Below, one piece after another: positions 1 to 9,952 of a DNA stretch of 64,000 bases. The translations under genes were made by a program, and so were the position numbers. Numbering within the stretch: position 1 is the first letter of the stretch; each line of letters begins with the position of its first letter. The notes beneath the pieces were generated by a model. The model was not told where the DNA came from and made no database searches. It saw nothing but the letters and a program-made list of their open reading frames with translations. Origin of the DNA: Notospermus geniculatus (taxonomy: Eukaryota; Nemertea; Pilidiophora; Heteronemertea; Lineidae). Location of the stretch: positions 25,262 to 89,261 of the forward strand of contig NMRB01002716.1 of assembly GCA_002633025.1 (NCBI GenBank), in the 5' to 3' direction.

Positions 1-104
1 TCAAAATCAACAAAAACACCATGACATTAAAGAAAATGGCCCTTTTCTGTTCCTTTGAGGGTACTACCATATAATAGTACCCCCTGGCAGAAACACTGGC
101 AGTT

Positions 105-752
105 CAAACCCGAAACTGAAAGGACATGTCATGCTGGTGATTTGACTTGCTTTTATAAGAAATGAGGGGCTGCGTTGTTTTTAGTGGCCGAGATGAGATG
201 CATGTTTAGAATTATTGAATGGGCCTGGTTCTTCGTGATTTTGTATGAGTTTCATTTGAGATTCCTGTAGATATGAATGAAATAGATTTTCTTCTAGTCT
301 ATATTCAATGGTTTTCCTCTCTTTCCAGCCGATATCACCTGCAATAGAAGACATGTCAGAAGGCATGTTCAACTCAATAAGTCTTGGACGGTTTGAATTA
401 GTGCGCCAACGGCAACTTGCTCAATTAGAGAGAAGATCAAACTGGTTCCTCGCTCAACCTTGTACCATATCTATAGACTCGAGCAAATTATTTAATCGTC
501 TCGGCGGGAGTCGCGTTACGGCGGACAGTCTCGGTTCATCAGGAATGGCGACTTCGTCAGATTTCGATGTCTTAGAAACGCATTCAGGCAAGGACAGCTG
601 TGAGGAGATTTTCGGCGAGCGGCGGACTGCACCATCGTCGGAACCGGTTACACGGAGGCAGCAGCAGAAAAATTTTGGCGTGCATACAGGGTATCATACG
701 ACGGAAAGGGTCGAAGAGGGGCAGGAGGAACCGATGGAAATTGATTCGACGC
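105..752. repeat. Contig-join duplication, copy 1 of 2
   Basis: This block is repeated almost base for base at 754-1401 (offset 649), with the single n at 753 exactly between the copies. Copy 1 stops at the n in mid-exon, while copy 2 runs on to a stop codon. Small differences exist, for example ctttccag versus cttttcag at the splice acceptor. Overlapping contig ends or two alleles placed in series explain this better than a biological tandem duplication. Confidence 0.85.
329..752 (+). pseudogene. Truncated duplicate of the terminal exon (assembly copy)
   Basis: Same reading frame as the exon at 978-1553, starting after a pyrimidine-rich acceptor (ctttccag, ending at 328). The frame runs PISPAIEDMSEG... 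through ...PMEIDST and is interrupted by the n at 753. It is probably not a decayed gene but the end of an unmerged contig, so only the downstream copy should be counted as coding. Confidence 0.6.
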
Positions 753-753
753 N

Positions 754-1401
754 CAAACCCAAACGTGAAAGGATATGTCATGCTGGTGATTTGACTTGCT
801 TTTACAAGAAATGAGGGGCTGCGTTGTTTTTAGTGGCCGAGATGAGATGCATGTTTAGAATTATTGAATGGGCCTGGTTCTTCGTGATTTTGTATGAGTT
901 TCATTTGAGATTCCTGTAGATATGAATGAAATAGATTTTCTTCTAGTCTATATTCAATGGTTTTCCTCTCTTTTCAGCCGATATCACCTGCAATAGAAGA
1001 CATGTCAGAAGGCATGTTCAACTCAATAAGTCTTGGACGGTTTGAATTAGTGCGCCAACGGCAACTTGCTCAATTAGAGAGAAGATCAAACTGGTTCCTC
1101 GCTCAACCTTGTACCATATCTATAGACTCGAGCAAATTATTTAATCGTCTCGGCGGGAGTCGCGTTACGGCGGACAGTCTCGGTTCATCAGGAATGGCGA
1201 CTTCGTCAGATTTCGATGTCTTAGAAACGCATTCAGGCAAGGACAGCTGTGAGGAGATTTTCGGCGAGCGGCGGACTGCACCATCGTCGGAACCGGTTAC
1301 ACGGAGGCAGCAGCAGAAAAATTTTGGCGTGCATACAGGGTATCATACGACGGAAAGGGTCGAAGAGGGGCAGGAGGAACCGATGGAAATTGATTCGACG
1401 C
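754..1401. repeat. Contig-join duplication, copy 2 of 2
   Basis: Second copy of 105-752, starting directly after the n at 753. It carries the complete version of the exon, which continues past the point where copy 1 is cut. Confidence 0.85.
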
Positions 1402-1553
1402 AGGACAATGAGGATTTAGATAAAAAGGATGAGAATGGCGAGAAAAAAAAGGGTGCCAAGGAGGTGCGGTATTTTCTCGTCGAGAATTGGTACAATGGCA
1501 ATAAGCCATCAAGCAGTTTGCCAGATAAACCAGGGTCAGGAAAACCTCAATAG
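978..1553 (+). CDS. Terminal exon of an unrecognised plus-strand gene
   Basis: Open frame of 191 codons from a good 3' splice site (ttcctctcttttcag, ending at 977) to a TAG at 1551-1553. The splice is in phase 0 because the frame is already open at the CCG that follows the acceptor. The protein is hydrophilic. An Arg/Gln-rich helical-looking part (LGRFELVRQRQLAQLERR) comes first, followed by a Ser-rich part containing LFNRLGGSR, an acidic/Lys-rich tail (about residues 135-165: EEGQEEPMEIDSTQDNEDL, then a Lys-rich run) and a final Pro/Ser/Lys-rich end. No membrane segment or catalytic motif is visible. I do not recognise the family. The upstream exons lie outside the window. Confidence 0.65.
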   Translation, partial: PISPAIEDMSEGMFNSISLGRFELVRQRQLAQLERRSNWFLAQPCTISIDSSKLFNRLGGSRVTADSLGSSGMATSSDFDVLETHSGKDSCEEIFGERRTAPSSEPVTRRQQQKNFGVHTGYHTTERVEEGQEEPMEIDSTQDNEDLDKKDENGEKKKGAKEVRYFLVENWYNGNKPSSSLPDKPGSGKPQ

Positions 1554-1811
1554 TCTGTTGGCACGTCGGGATCATTCTCTGCCCACCAGAAGCACAGTCG
1601 CAAATCTTTGTTTTTTGAAGCAGTAGAACTCATTTGCTGTGGAATTTTGAGTTCTTTTTACTTCTAAATTTGCATCAGCTTGAATCTTGAATTTCCCTTG
1701 TCGTTGTGTCTGTGAATCGGTCTTCTTACAAATACCCGCCAAAAAGTCCACCAAAATAGGTCTCGATCACACAAGCACCGTGGTTCACAAAGTGATTGGT
1801 TGCTCTGATTT

Positions 1812-2005
1812 AACTCATTTGCCCCCAAGTTTAAGCAGACTATCATCTGTCAAGTTTTCTGATCACCATGGAAACGAACTGGAGAGAATTTGAAGAAACA
1901 TTCTCCTGATGGTTCATAAGAACAATCTTTCTTCAAATATTCTTCAATCAGTTACCATAGGATGTGAGAAAACCTTGACAGAAGATGTCGTCTGCTGGGC
2001 TCTGG
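1812..2005 (+). repeat. Dispersed repeat family R1, copy a
   Basis: About 190 bases beginning near ACTCATTTGCCCCCAAG and ending near GATGTCGTCTGCTGGG. Two further long copies lie at 47285-47478 (same strand) and 4944-5098 (opposite strand). Short 5' fragments with CTCATCTGCCCCAGG occur at about 13174 and 17799. The copies are diverged, so this is an old interspersed element. Its class is unknown; no protein or clear terminal inverted repeat was seen. Confidence 0.7.
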
Positions 2006-3169
2006 GGACGGATGGATTACAGAAAGTGATTGAGAGAGGGTGAACCTTAGTACGTCTGTTGGTCTACACTAACAGAAAGATCTCAATTTTGTTGCCTTTT
2101 ATAGGACACCTAAAGCCTGTAATGTATAAGGGGTCAGTCAAGTCATCCCTGGTTGTAAAAGTCTTTTCTACTGATTAAGCCTGTTTTGAAAGGATGTGAA
2201 ATTTAAACAAATCAGGTTTTATATTGATCTCAGAATTTGCAATATTATACATACATGTATTCACGACTTGTCCTTCTGGTGACTGCATGGAATCATCCCA
2301 AGTTGCAATATATTTTCTCTCTGGCGCATTTTTCTTATCATCGTAGAAGTTCAACGTGTAGATATGTACCGTGATGGCAAACGTCTTGTCTTCTCGAATG
2401 TTTCTAGAACAGTGTTATGTTCATCGTCGTCGTGATGACATAATGTGACTAGACGTATATTACGATTCGTACACTCGATGTGTATTCTAAATTCCTTTTG
2501 ACTTTTTATATGATGTGTGATGTGTGGTATATCACGTGACTCCTACACGCTCAGACAGGTTGTTTGTATTTAATGTCAGTGTTTGGACAATCCAGACTTT
2601 CTGATAACATTTTTAATAGTAAAGAAATAATGCATGCTCTTCAATATTACCAACTCGATGTATAGGACACCATAACGTGACTTGCGGCATTTTACTAACT
2701 GTGCAGGTCATTCAGATATAAAAGCTAATATGTGATCTTTCGAAGCCTAAGAACTTGGAATTTGCCCTAATTCGCCAGTGGGTGATACGGAATCATGTTG
2801 CAGTTGACTTGCATCCAAATAGCATGATTTAGCAATGGTCGACTCTGACGCAACGTCATTGAAGTCACTGTCGTGGGGATTGTCTGTGTCACATCATTCA
2901 GTTTCAGACCGAGGTTGTGGTTGAGATTTCGGCAGAAGTGCGCAGGTCTTTGTCGTTTACGTCAATTTGAGAACGGTCTATCAGTTGTGAAATAAGTCGC
3001 AGTTGTCTGGAAGCAAACCCTTTGCTGGTCAACAGTACGATCCTGTCCACTAAGACTTTCTGCATTTTCATTGGGCATCAGAAAATTCACATGAAAAGAA
3101 TATGACGTCCTACCCAGTTAAGGGGTTAAAATTCCTCAATACTATGGGCCATGGCTATCCCATCAGGCG

Positions 3170-3203
3170 CACACTGCAAAGTTTTGTGGCTGTGCCATTT
3201 CAA
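3170..3203 (+). repeat. Short repeat core shared with 60999-61032
   Basis: A 34-base core containing CACACTGCAAAGTTTTGTGG and then a ccatttcaa match is repeated at 60999-61032 with few changes. The sequence around both copies (ATGGC/GCCAAAT blocks) is weakly similar too. Probably two relics of one interspersed element. Confidence 0.5.
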
Positions 3204-4943
3204 AAAAAACTCTGCCAAATACAACTGAGCTTTATTCGTCTGTGTGGATCTAGATTTGAAGTTCCTCCATAACATAATAATCTGCTGTTTGGATGTAAGG
3301 TATATTGAATTCCGAAACAATGAAGTGATCTGGTTGGGCAAATTCAGGTACATAGCAAGTCTGGCTGCAATCTGGATTGGACTGACTGGGATGGATATTA
3401 ACTTGTCACTCAAAGGATCTCAATCTCATTGCCATCAACATCGCTGTCATGTGTAAAATGATGTTGTGAGGTTCACTGTAGGTATGCTAGATTCGTCACT
3501 CTTTCTATTTGAATGTCTTGATGTGATTCATGGGCCTCTCAGCTACATTTTTCGGAAGAATTTCTCAAAAATTTCTTTATTTTCGGCTTTTTTCGTTCTA
3601 CGTGTAGCATATCAATGAGAAGTTCCGGCATCAAATGGAGTAATAAAGTACACACATTTTATGAACAGGAGAGAGATGAATGAATAGAGTCTGTGAACAA
3701 AACAGCTTGAAAAATGCTTGAAAAACTGTGCAATATTTCTGAAGGAATGAAATGAATTTTTGGCAAGATGGCTGCTAGCGATCATCTTACAAAAAATTAG
3801 GTCATCGTCATGGTGATTTCCCCCACTGGGGGATGGGAGAACAAATCATCTGTCACTCTGGAAGAGAATTCCCATGGTGATGACCTAATTTTGGCAAGAT
3901 GGCTGCTACTGAAACTCATCTAATTTATGGGGAAATTATGATTTAAGTTGGTACACAGTAAGAAATTTAGGAATTGTTTGATTGAATTTCTTACCTATGA
4001 CGTAAGTCAACACTTGGATGCCGAGGCTTCTTTTGGTCACCGTTTCCGTGCCAAAACTTGAGGAATTTTCAGAACCACTTCATATGGTGTTAGATTCCAC
4101 GCGACATACCGGGTAATTGGTGTCACTGGAAGCCTTTTAGTTTCAGTGGATCAAAATCTCCATTTTAGTAGTCGGACCGAATACTAACAAAAGGCAGGTA
4201 TCTCCCATTTAAAGCCCCCTCAGTGTGAAGTCATTGTCATGTGAGCCTCCGTCAGAAGTTTTGGCATAAGTTTGTTGATCGTAACATGTTGCGAATTTCT
4301 TGATGATTTTATAGATGTTGAACGGATTTTTCATGTTGTAGTATAAATTTGTAACGACTTGGACATGCAATTGATAATGATTCTTTGATGTTTACCTGTT
4401 GACACCTAATCATGTTTAAATAAGTACCAGTATCCCATTTCTAGACTAATTACGCCTCATTAATTGACCAGTAACTGCATTTTCATTCAAATCTAATGCT
4501 AAATTGTTAAACTCCCCCTGCAGTTTCAAACCGCTACCCGTGCTCTGAAGCTACAGATTTGATGTAACTTTCACACTTCAGATGAATCTAGTGCTTAAGA
4601 TAGCCACATACCAAACATTGAAATGATGGTATGGTATTCCTTAGGGTCTTAAAATTCTTTGCACTTTTATTTGAGCCCAGGTGTCCCCCGCTAGCCTTCG
4701 AATTGTTGTAGGTGAGCTTGTGCAGTCAAGTCAGATGTAGAATACTACCATTCTTGTGTGTTGTGTATAAGTAATGCATTTGAATAATGTTTGTATATAT
4801 TAGCGGCAATTCTAGATGTGTACATACTACATTTCAGTTGAATCTACAGTAGAAATTAGGGAAGATGGAATTTTTTAGTGTTATTCAGAATACTTGCTGA
4901 TCTCATCTGAAGCCATTTTGCAGTCTTGTGATACTAAGGTGTG

Positions 4944-5098
4944 TTCCAACAGATCGCATTTTCGTCAAAGTTTTCTCACATCCTTCAAAAATATTTGAAG
5001 AAAGTTTGCTCCTACAACGCAGATTTCTTCCAATTCATTTCCCAGCCACCAGAAAACTTGACAGAAGACTCAAACCAGGGGGCAGATGAGTTCAACTC
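4944..5098 (-). repeat. Dispersed repeat family R1, copy b (inverted)
   Basis: Read on the minus strand this matches 1812-2005 and 47285-47478: AACTCATCTGCCCCCTGG, then TGTCAAGTTTTCTGG, CTTTCTTCAAATAT, GGATGTGAGAAAAC and a final GATCTGTTGG. An open frame on the plus strand here (4941-5162) is therefore a by-product of a repeat and is not called as a gene. Confidence 0.7.
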
Positions 5099-5227
5099 CT
5101 TCCTCGTGAGGGAAGTGAAACGCTCCATTTACGCCCACTTTCAACACTCTGTCATGCAGTAGGGAAAGTTGCCTGTCGTGTTTTAAAACTTTTTAAAATA
5201 GTGCGTTTTCCACAACTTGACATGCTC

Positions 5228-5269
5228 AGGCAGGACTTGGAGGACAGTATAATTCCTCCAAGGGCAGGA
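5228..5269. mobile_element. Micro-palindrome insertion, copy A, with flanking direct repeats
   Basis: The core at 5236-5261 starts CTTGGAGGA and ends TATAATTCCTCCAA, so the two ends are inverted repeats. It is flanked by a 7-base perfect direct repeat, GGCAGGA (5229-5235 and 5263-5269), extending to 8 with one mismatch. Copies B (9096-9127) and C (16522-16546) share the same ends. The internal part is shortened relative to copy B. Confidence 0.65.
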
Positions 5270-7690
5270 TCAACAAAAACTTCAGCAGTGAGTTTTATTT
5301 GAAACTTTTGAATAAAATTTCAGTTGTGACGTACACCGTCTGGTTGAGGCAGTTCAGAGCATCATGATGGCTAGCTGTTGGTTGATCAGGTGGTTTGGGG
5401 CTAAACAATGTGTGGGTTAATACATGACGTCAATTTCAATATTCACCCTCAAATTGCAAATTGCTTCAGATGAGATGAGTCAAGGATGTTATTTGCCAAA
5501 TACATTGATTTAAAATGTTAGAAAATTGCTTTAATCTGATGGGGCCAAGTTGTGCAGTATCCTCCACTGGATTATATGAGGTACTTTTTATCCCACCACA
5601 TGATGTACAAATTGTGCTTTGTACATGTGACAACCATGACTTTCCTGAGAGGAACTCCTTGCTGATGAAATGATTGCATCAGTGCAAACTTCTGCACAAT
5701 TTTAAAGTCTCACCACTTCGGTGGCAAATCTTGGTTTAGGCCACATGCACACTCCAAGCAAAATGGCGAAGCGAAGACAATTTCGCCCAACGATGTGGCG
5801 AAAACATTTAAATACTCTAGAAGCATCGGCGTGTACTGAGAGCGATCAGGCGCTGATGTCTCTGACAATGCAAAACTGTCTACATGTAGTTTTGTAGGAA
5901 AAGGAATCGCTCTTCAAAGTCCTCATTCGTTGTTGTCTTGCCAACCAGGAGAAAACTGCATCACTTGGTGCCATAGTTTTGTAAAATTTTATTTCTTGCC
6001 AATAAGAAGGTGCCATCTATATTTCAGTTGCAAAACTAAACCTTGATAGTAATGTGAAAATGATTGATGCACGGATATCAAAAGTTCTTGCCTCTGTTTT
6101 CTATAGAATCTTTTCTATAGAATGTAGTATGAATTAGTTTCTCCTCTTTTATCACTGATATATTGGATGTACATGTACCTTTTTCAACTGAAATATAAGG
6201 CATTTGTTGAGGATTACTGAAAGGTATTTTTACGATGAGACAGTTTCATAGTTTGTTTTAAGAGGTCACCTTCAAATAGTTCAAAGATGTTTTGACAGAG
6301 TTTTAATCCTTTTACAGACCAGTTGGAATGGTGGTCTTGGAATGCTGTGCTCTTCTCAACTTATTAATATTTTAATCATTTGTAAGCGGTTCTGTGAAAA
6401 CCCGGCCAAAGTAGCTGGGGAGTGACGTAGGCCTTGATCACACCTGCCGTTTGTTGCACTATCGATAAGGCTTTATTTGGTGCTAACAGACCGTCGTCTT
6501 TTCATTGTGACGGATGACACTCCAACCTGTTCAGCGACTTTGGCCGGGTTTTGCCAGACTTGGTCAGGTTTTTTGAAATTTTAAAAAAGATTCTTCACCT
6601 TCATAATAAGAAATCCAGAAAATTGTTTCACTGGATTTTATCATTTATTGTTTCATCATGAAACTCCCTTGTTTTCAAATGTTAACTGTAAGAGCTAGAA
6701 CTTCCAAAATGAGTGAGCACTTCTCCATTTCAAATAAAGAGGGCACCTCAGATCAGGTAGAGGATATTTTGAGCTGGTTCAGAATGCATCCCTAAACTGG
6801 TCTAATATGTGAAAATTACATCCGATTTTTTACTTGGCTTCTGTCTGTACGCTTTTAGGCTTTTGTGATATGTATACTGGTAATTTTCAGTGGATTTCTA
6901 GACAACTAACTGTATATTTTTGGGCTTATGATATCCTGCGATACTTAGCTTTGTGATGTTTTGAAACGTTTGTACGTATTAACAATTTGTGTTTGCCGAG
7001 ACATGCATTTTGATGAATTTTACCAGAATATTTTGCTCACAGAATGCTTCGGTCATAAATTTATGTAAAGCGTTTCTAAAAATAGGTGGCAGGAATGAGA
7101 TGTTTCGATGTTAATCAGTTCAGTAAGGAAGTTGAATAGCCCTACCTCTTAACAGTTTGGCAGTCAGTAACTCAACATGTTACTCTCAAAAATGTTGCCT
7201 GTTTCGAGACAACCTTCATTTAGCATCAGCAGAGTGGTAGGCCCTACTACCCCCTCCCCTCCTTGGCCTTCCCTTGATAAAAGGCAGAACATGGGAAATT
7301 CAAAAAGTTGCTTTATCCTGTACACTACTGAGTATTTTGTATAGTATAGCTAAAAATAGGGTAATTACCTGAAGCAGTAATTGGCCACCCTGTCACTTAT
7401 TCTTTAACATTTTACCATTCACCATCATCCAAGTGAATGCGATAAGACATTTTCTCAGAAGGCCTACTCTATCAATTTTGCACCCCAAAGAAATGCTTAC
7501 CAAATCTTTCCATGTTGTACGTACATGTAAATTTGTACAGGGTTTGTGTTCTGAATTACGGAATACTTTCTGTTTGATATTGATAAGTGTTGTTATAGTG
7601 TCAGTGTTACTGGCATTTCATCTCGATGTTCATTTTCCTTTACCTTTCTATGTGCAACCTTCTCATAATTGACTTTGGCATGTTTAGAAC
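5270..7690. other. Non-coding stretch with transposon relics
   Basis: No supported gene. Around 5745-5880 there is a sequence (AGCAAAATGGCGAA, then TTAAATACTCTAGAAGCAT) that also occurs at 56790-56900 and, more weakly, at 22100-22150, so it is a fragment of a dispersed element. The remainder is AT-rich sequence without clear features. Confidence 0.4.
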
Positions 7691-7812
7691 TACAGTCCAC
7701 TCTCGTTATACCGCCACAGACAATTGACTTTCTCGGTTGAAGGGATTTCAACATTGGCAGCAACAATACCCTCGTTGTACTGCCAGTGGCGGTATAACGA
7801 GAGTCGACTGTA
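7691..7812. mobile_element. Short terminal-inverted-repeat element (pogo/Tigger-like MITE)
   Basis: Ends are TACAGTCCACTCTCGTTATA on the left and the reverse complement of TACAGTCGACTCTCGTTATA on the right, giving terminal inverted repeats of about 25 bases with one or two mismatches. The element is only about 120 bases and has no coding sequence. CAGT... tips next to TA are typical of pogo/Tigger members of the Tc1/mariner superfamily, so the class is a family-based inference. Confidence 0.7.
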
Positions 7813-8075
7813 TGTGCATTACATCAGCATTTGTCAAGTGTTTAAAGAAGAAGTAGTTTTACTATCATCTATGTAGGCTACATTACAAAGAACATGAAAA
7901 ATTCCTGCTGAAAGGAAGTTGTGCTATTAAAATTGAATTATGAAATGAAATGACTTAAAATATTCAGAGAAGGAATTGCCTTTCAGAAGGGTGTAGAAGG
8001 ATCATTTTACTGTGTGTACATGTAGTTGGTGGTAAGCAGTTTGTGGAAATTTTCTCCTGTTTGAAACTAAGCAGA

Positions 8076-8338
8076 CAGCACACCAGGCGAGTGATCACAT
8101 CACCACTAGACGAAAAAAGCTGTTGATGGCTGGACAGCGATCAGTGGAATCTTCTCACCAGGGATAGCACCCAATATCAAACTGGCTTGATATTGTGGTG
8201 GGAGAAATTGTTAGTCACCAAGCACATAACCGACAACCACGCGCACAAAACAATATTGCCTAGTCTGCACTGACTGGTGATGAGATCAGTGGTGATCAGT
8301 TCGCTTGTAATATCGTCTTCGCCTCGCCTGGTGTGCTG
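8076..8338. mobile_element. Inverted-repeat element with CAGCACACCAGGCGA ends
   Basis: The left end CAGCACACCAGGCGA (8076-8090) and the right end TCGCCTGGTGTGCTG (8324-8338) are perfect 15-base inverted repeats. In the second haplotype-like copy at 10220-10499 the left arm is longer and pairs further into the right arm, so this copy has lost part of its left arm. There is no coding sequence inside. Superfamily not determined. Confidence 0.7.
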
Positions 8339-9087
8339 CTCGCTTCAGGCAAGTCCAATGGCATGGCCTTTGATGAAGAAAGACAATCGTTAGCTAGATG
8401 GTAGGTGGGTAGTTCAATGGTATTTTTGATAATATTAAGCCAAGCCAATTTTCTATCATCAAAATTACTCAGGATTCTGGTATTTTTATCTCATTAAATT
8501 TTTTCCCTGAGCTGTTCTGGAAAAAATGGTTTGTTTAAGTTCCCCGATTGCTCCTACATCCCTACTTCAAGTGTGGTCCAAATCATCCTGCATCACGTTT
8601 TCAGTGAGCTAATAAAGTTGCATTCACATGTTGCCCACATGATAGGCATGAAGATAAAACTGTACATTGTTCTGGAAATGATCACTCAAAACTTTTTTCA
8701 AAGGGACAAATTTGTTCATGATTTTAGCGTCATGGCCCTTTCAGAAGGACCTACCGTATGCCCTGTTCACAAGAAAATCTGTTTTACGGCATTCCTGCTC
8801 AGAAATGTAGTTCCACACAGTAGAAATGCCTAAGATTTCCTTCTATTCATGAGCTAGTCAACAACATCTGACCCAGCACTGACAGATGTCCTATCTACAT
8901 GTACAATGTGCATGATGTAAGTTTGAATGTTTCGATTGTCTATACGGTGATATTGGGAATTTATGTTATTGAACGATAACTTTAGAAAAACAAACAGTAT
9001 GCCTACTTGATTTTACGGCGAATTATATTTGACAGGAAGATACATGTTCCAGGACTACGTATTCCGTATTCCCGGACTTCATGTGTT

Positions 9088-9135
9088 GCTAGGACCTTGG
9101 AGGAATTATACTGTATAATTCCTCCAAGCTAGGAC
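9088..9135. mobile_element. Micro-palindrome insertion, copy B, with 8-bp direct repeats
   Basis: The core 9096-9127 plus the following G forms a 33-base palindrome: arm CTTGGAGGAATTATAC, central T, then its exact complement. It is bounded by perfect 8-base direct repeats GCTAGGAC (9088-9095 and 9128-9135). The corresponding place in the second duplicated block (about 11240) lacks the whole segment, including both direct repeats. Confidence 0.75.
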
Positions 9136-9952
9136 TATGATGATCAGAGTGCTGCCTTGGCAAGCTTGTTTACTTTTTGCTTTGTTGTTGACATTTCTAA
9201 CAGTAGTGCTAATCAATATTGTCACAGTTTCGTAACCTACCAGCTAGGCCTTTGTGAGAATTATGATCATTTTCAAGTTATGGACCCCCTGGCTTGGATT
9301 GTTAAATGAAACAGGTCATTTATTGTATCATTGTTAACTATTTTGGGTAGGTGGCGAAGAGAAGGCCTTCTGGTAAAACTCACTTTTTGAGTTAATACTT
9401 CTTCTTGTCTTCTTGACCTTGTGTTCACTTTCGTGAAACGCTGTACTGAATTTACCCAAGTGAAGCGATCATTGTCATACAGTTATTCTTGATATTGCAC
9501 AGTGAACAGTGGCTTGTTCAAGGTGGATTGGTCTTCATTAATAGAATTTGAGGGGCAAGTCTGCCATCCTTTGGTATAAGGTAGACGTCAGCTTGTGGCA
9601 GAGGGAGTACCGTCAGCAGAAATAATAGCTCCATTTCGTTTTACCAAGTACATAGATGTGTAAAGTCGAGTTTTCACTCCAGTTGATTGTACTCCCACTG
9701 TTCTCTAGTGGAGATACTGCCAGAAACCGTTGGACGGCAGACCTGCTCTCTGAACATTGTGTAATAGATCGTATTAATTATAGTATTGGTTTGTAACTTG
9801 TTGCAGTCTTTGAGGGCATGCATTGTCTACAGATACAGTGCTTTTTCTGTGGATTTTGAATCAAGCATCCCCTCTAACAAATCTGTTATCTCGTTTTCTT
9901 GGTGTCTTTGCAACCAGTCCTCAGCAGAACTTATCATTAGTTTTCTTCAGAN

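Larger units (their letters stand above)
1554..4940. other. 3'-flanking / intergenic stretch
   Basis: No supported coding sequence. The first part may be 3' untranslated sequence of the exon ending at 1553; an AATAAA occurs near 3640, but no polyadenylation site can be assigned. It contains one copy of a dispersed repeat (1812-2005) and a short repeat core shared with 61.0 kb (3170-3203). Confidence 0.4.
7830..9951. repeat. 2.1-kb contig-join duplication, copy 1
   Basis: Sequence from about 7830 to the n at 9952 is repeated at about 9990-12052 with scattered substitutions and small indels. Copy 1 breaks off at TTTTCTTCAGA before the n; copy 2 continues beyond the same word at 12052. This has the geometry of unmerged overlapping contigs from two haplotypes. 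Both copies carry matching 100-codon frames without ATG starts (8531-8833, 10691-10993), which I do not treat as genes. Confidence 0.75.

Noticed and set aside
105-1401. Biological tandem duplication of the terminal exon
   Set aside because: The n lies exactly at the junction and the first copy is cut mid-codon, which fits unmerged contig ends better.
4941-5162. 73-codon plus-strand frame with a possible upstream acceptor
   Set aside because: Most of it is the reverse complement of dispersed repeat R1, so the open frame is incidental.
8531-8833. 100-codon frame retained in both 2.1-kb copies (also 10691-10993)
   Set aside because: It begins at TTG, not ATG, has no domain or splice support, and its retention reflects near-identity of the copies, not selection.
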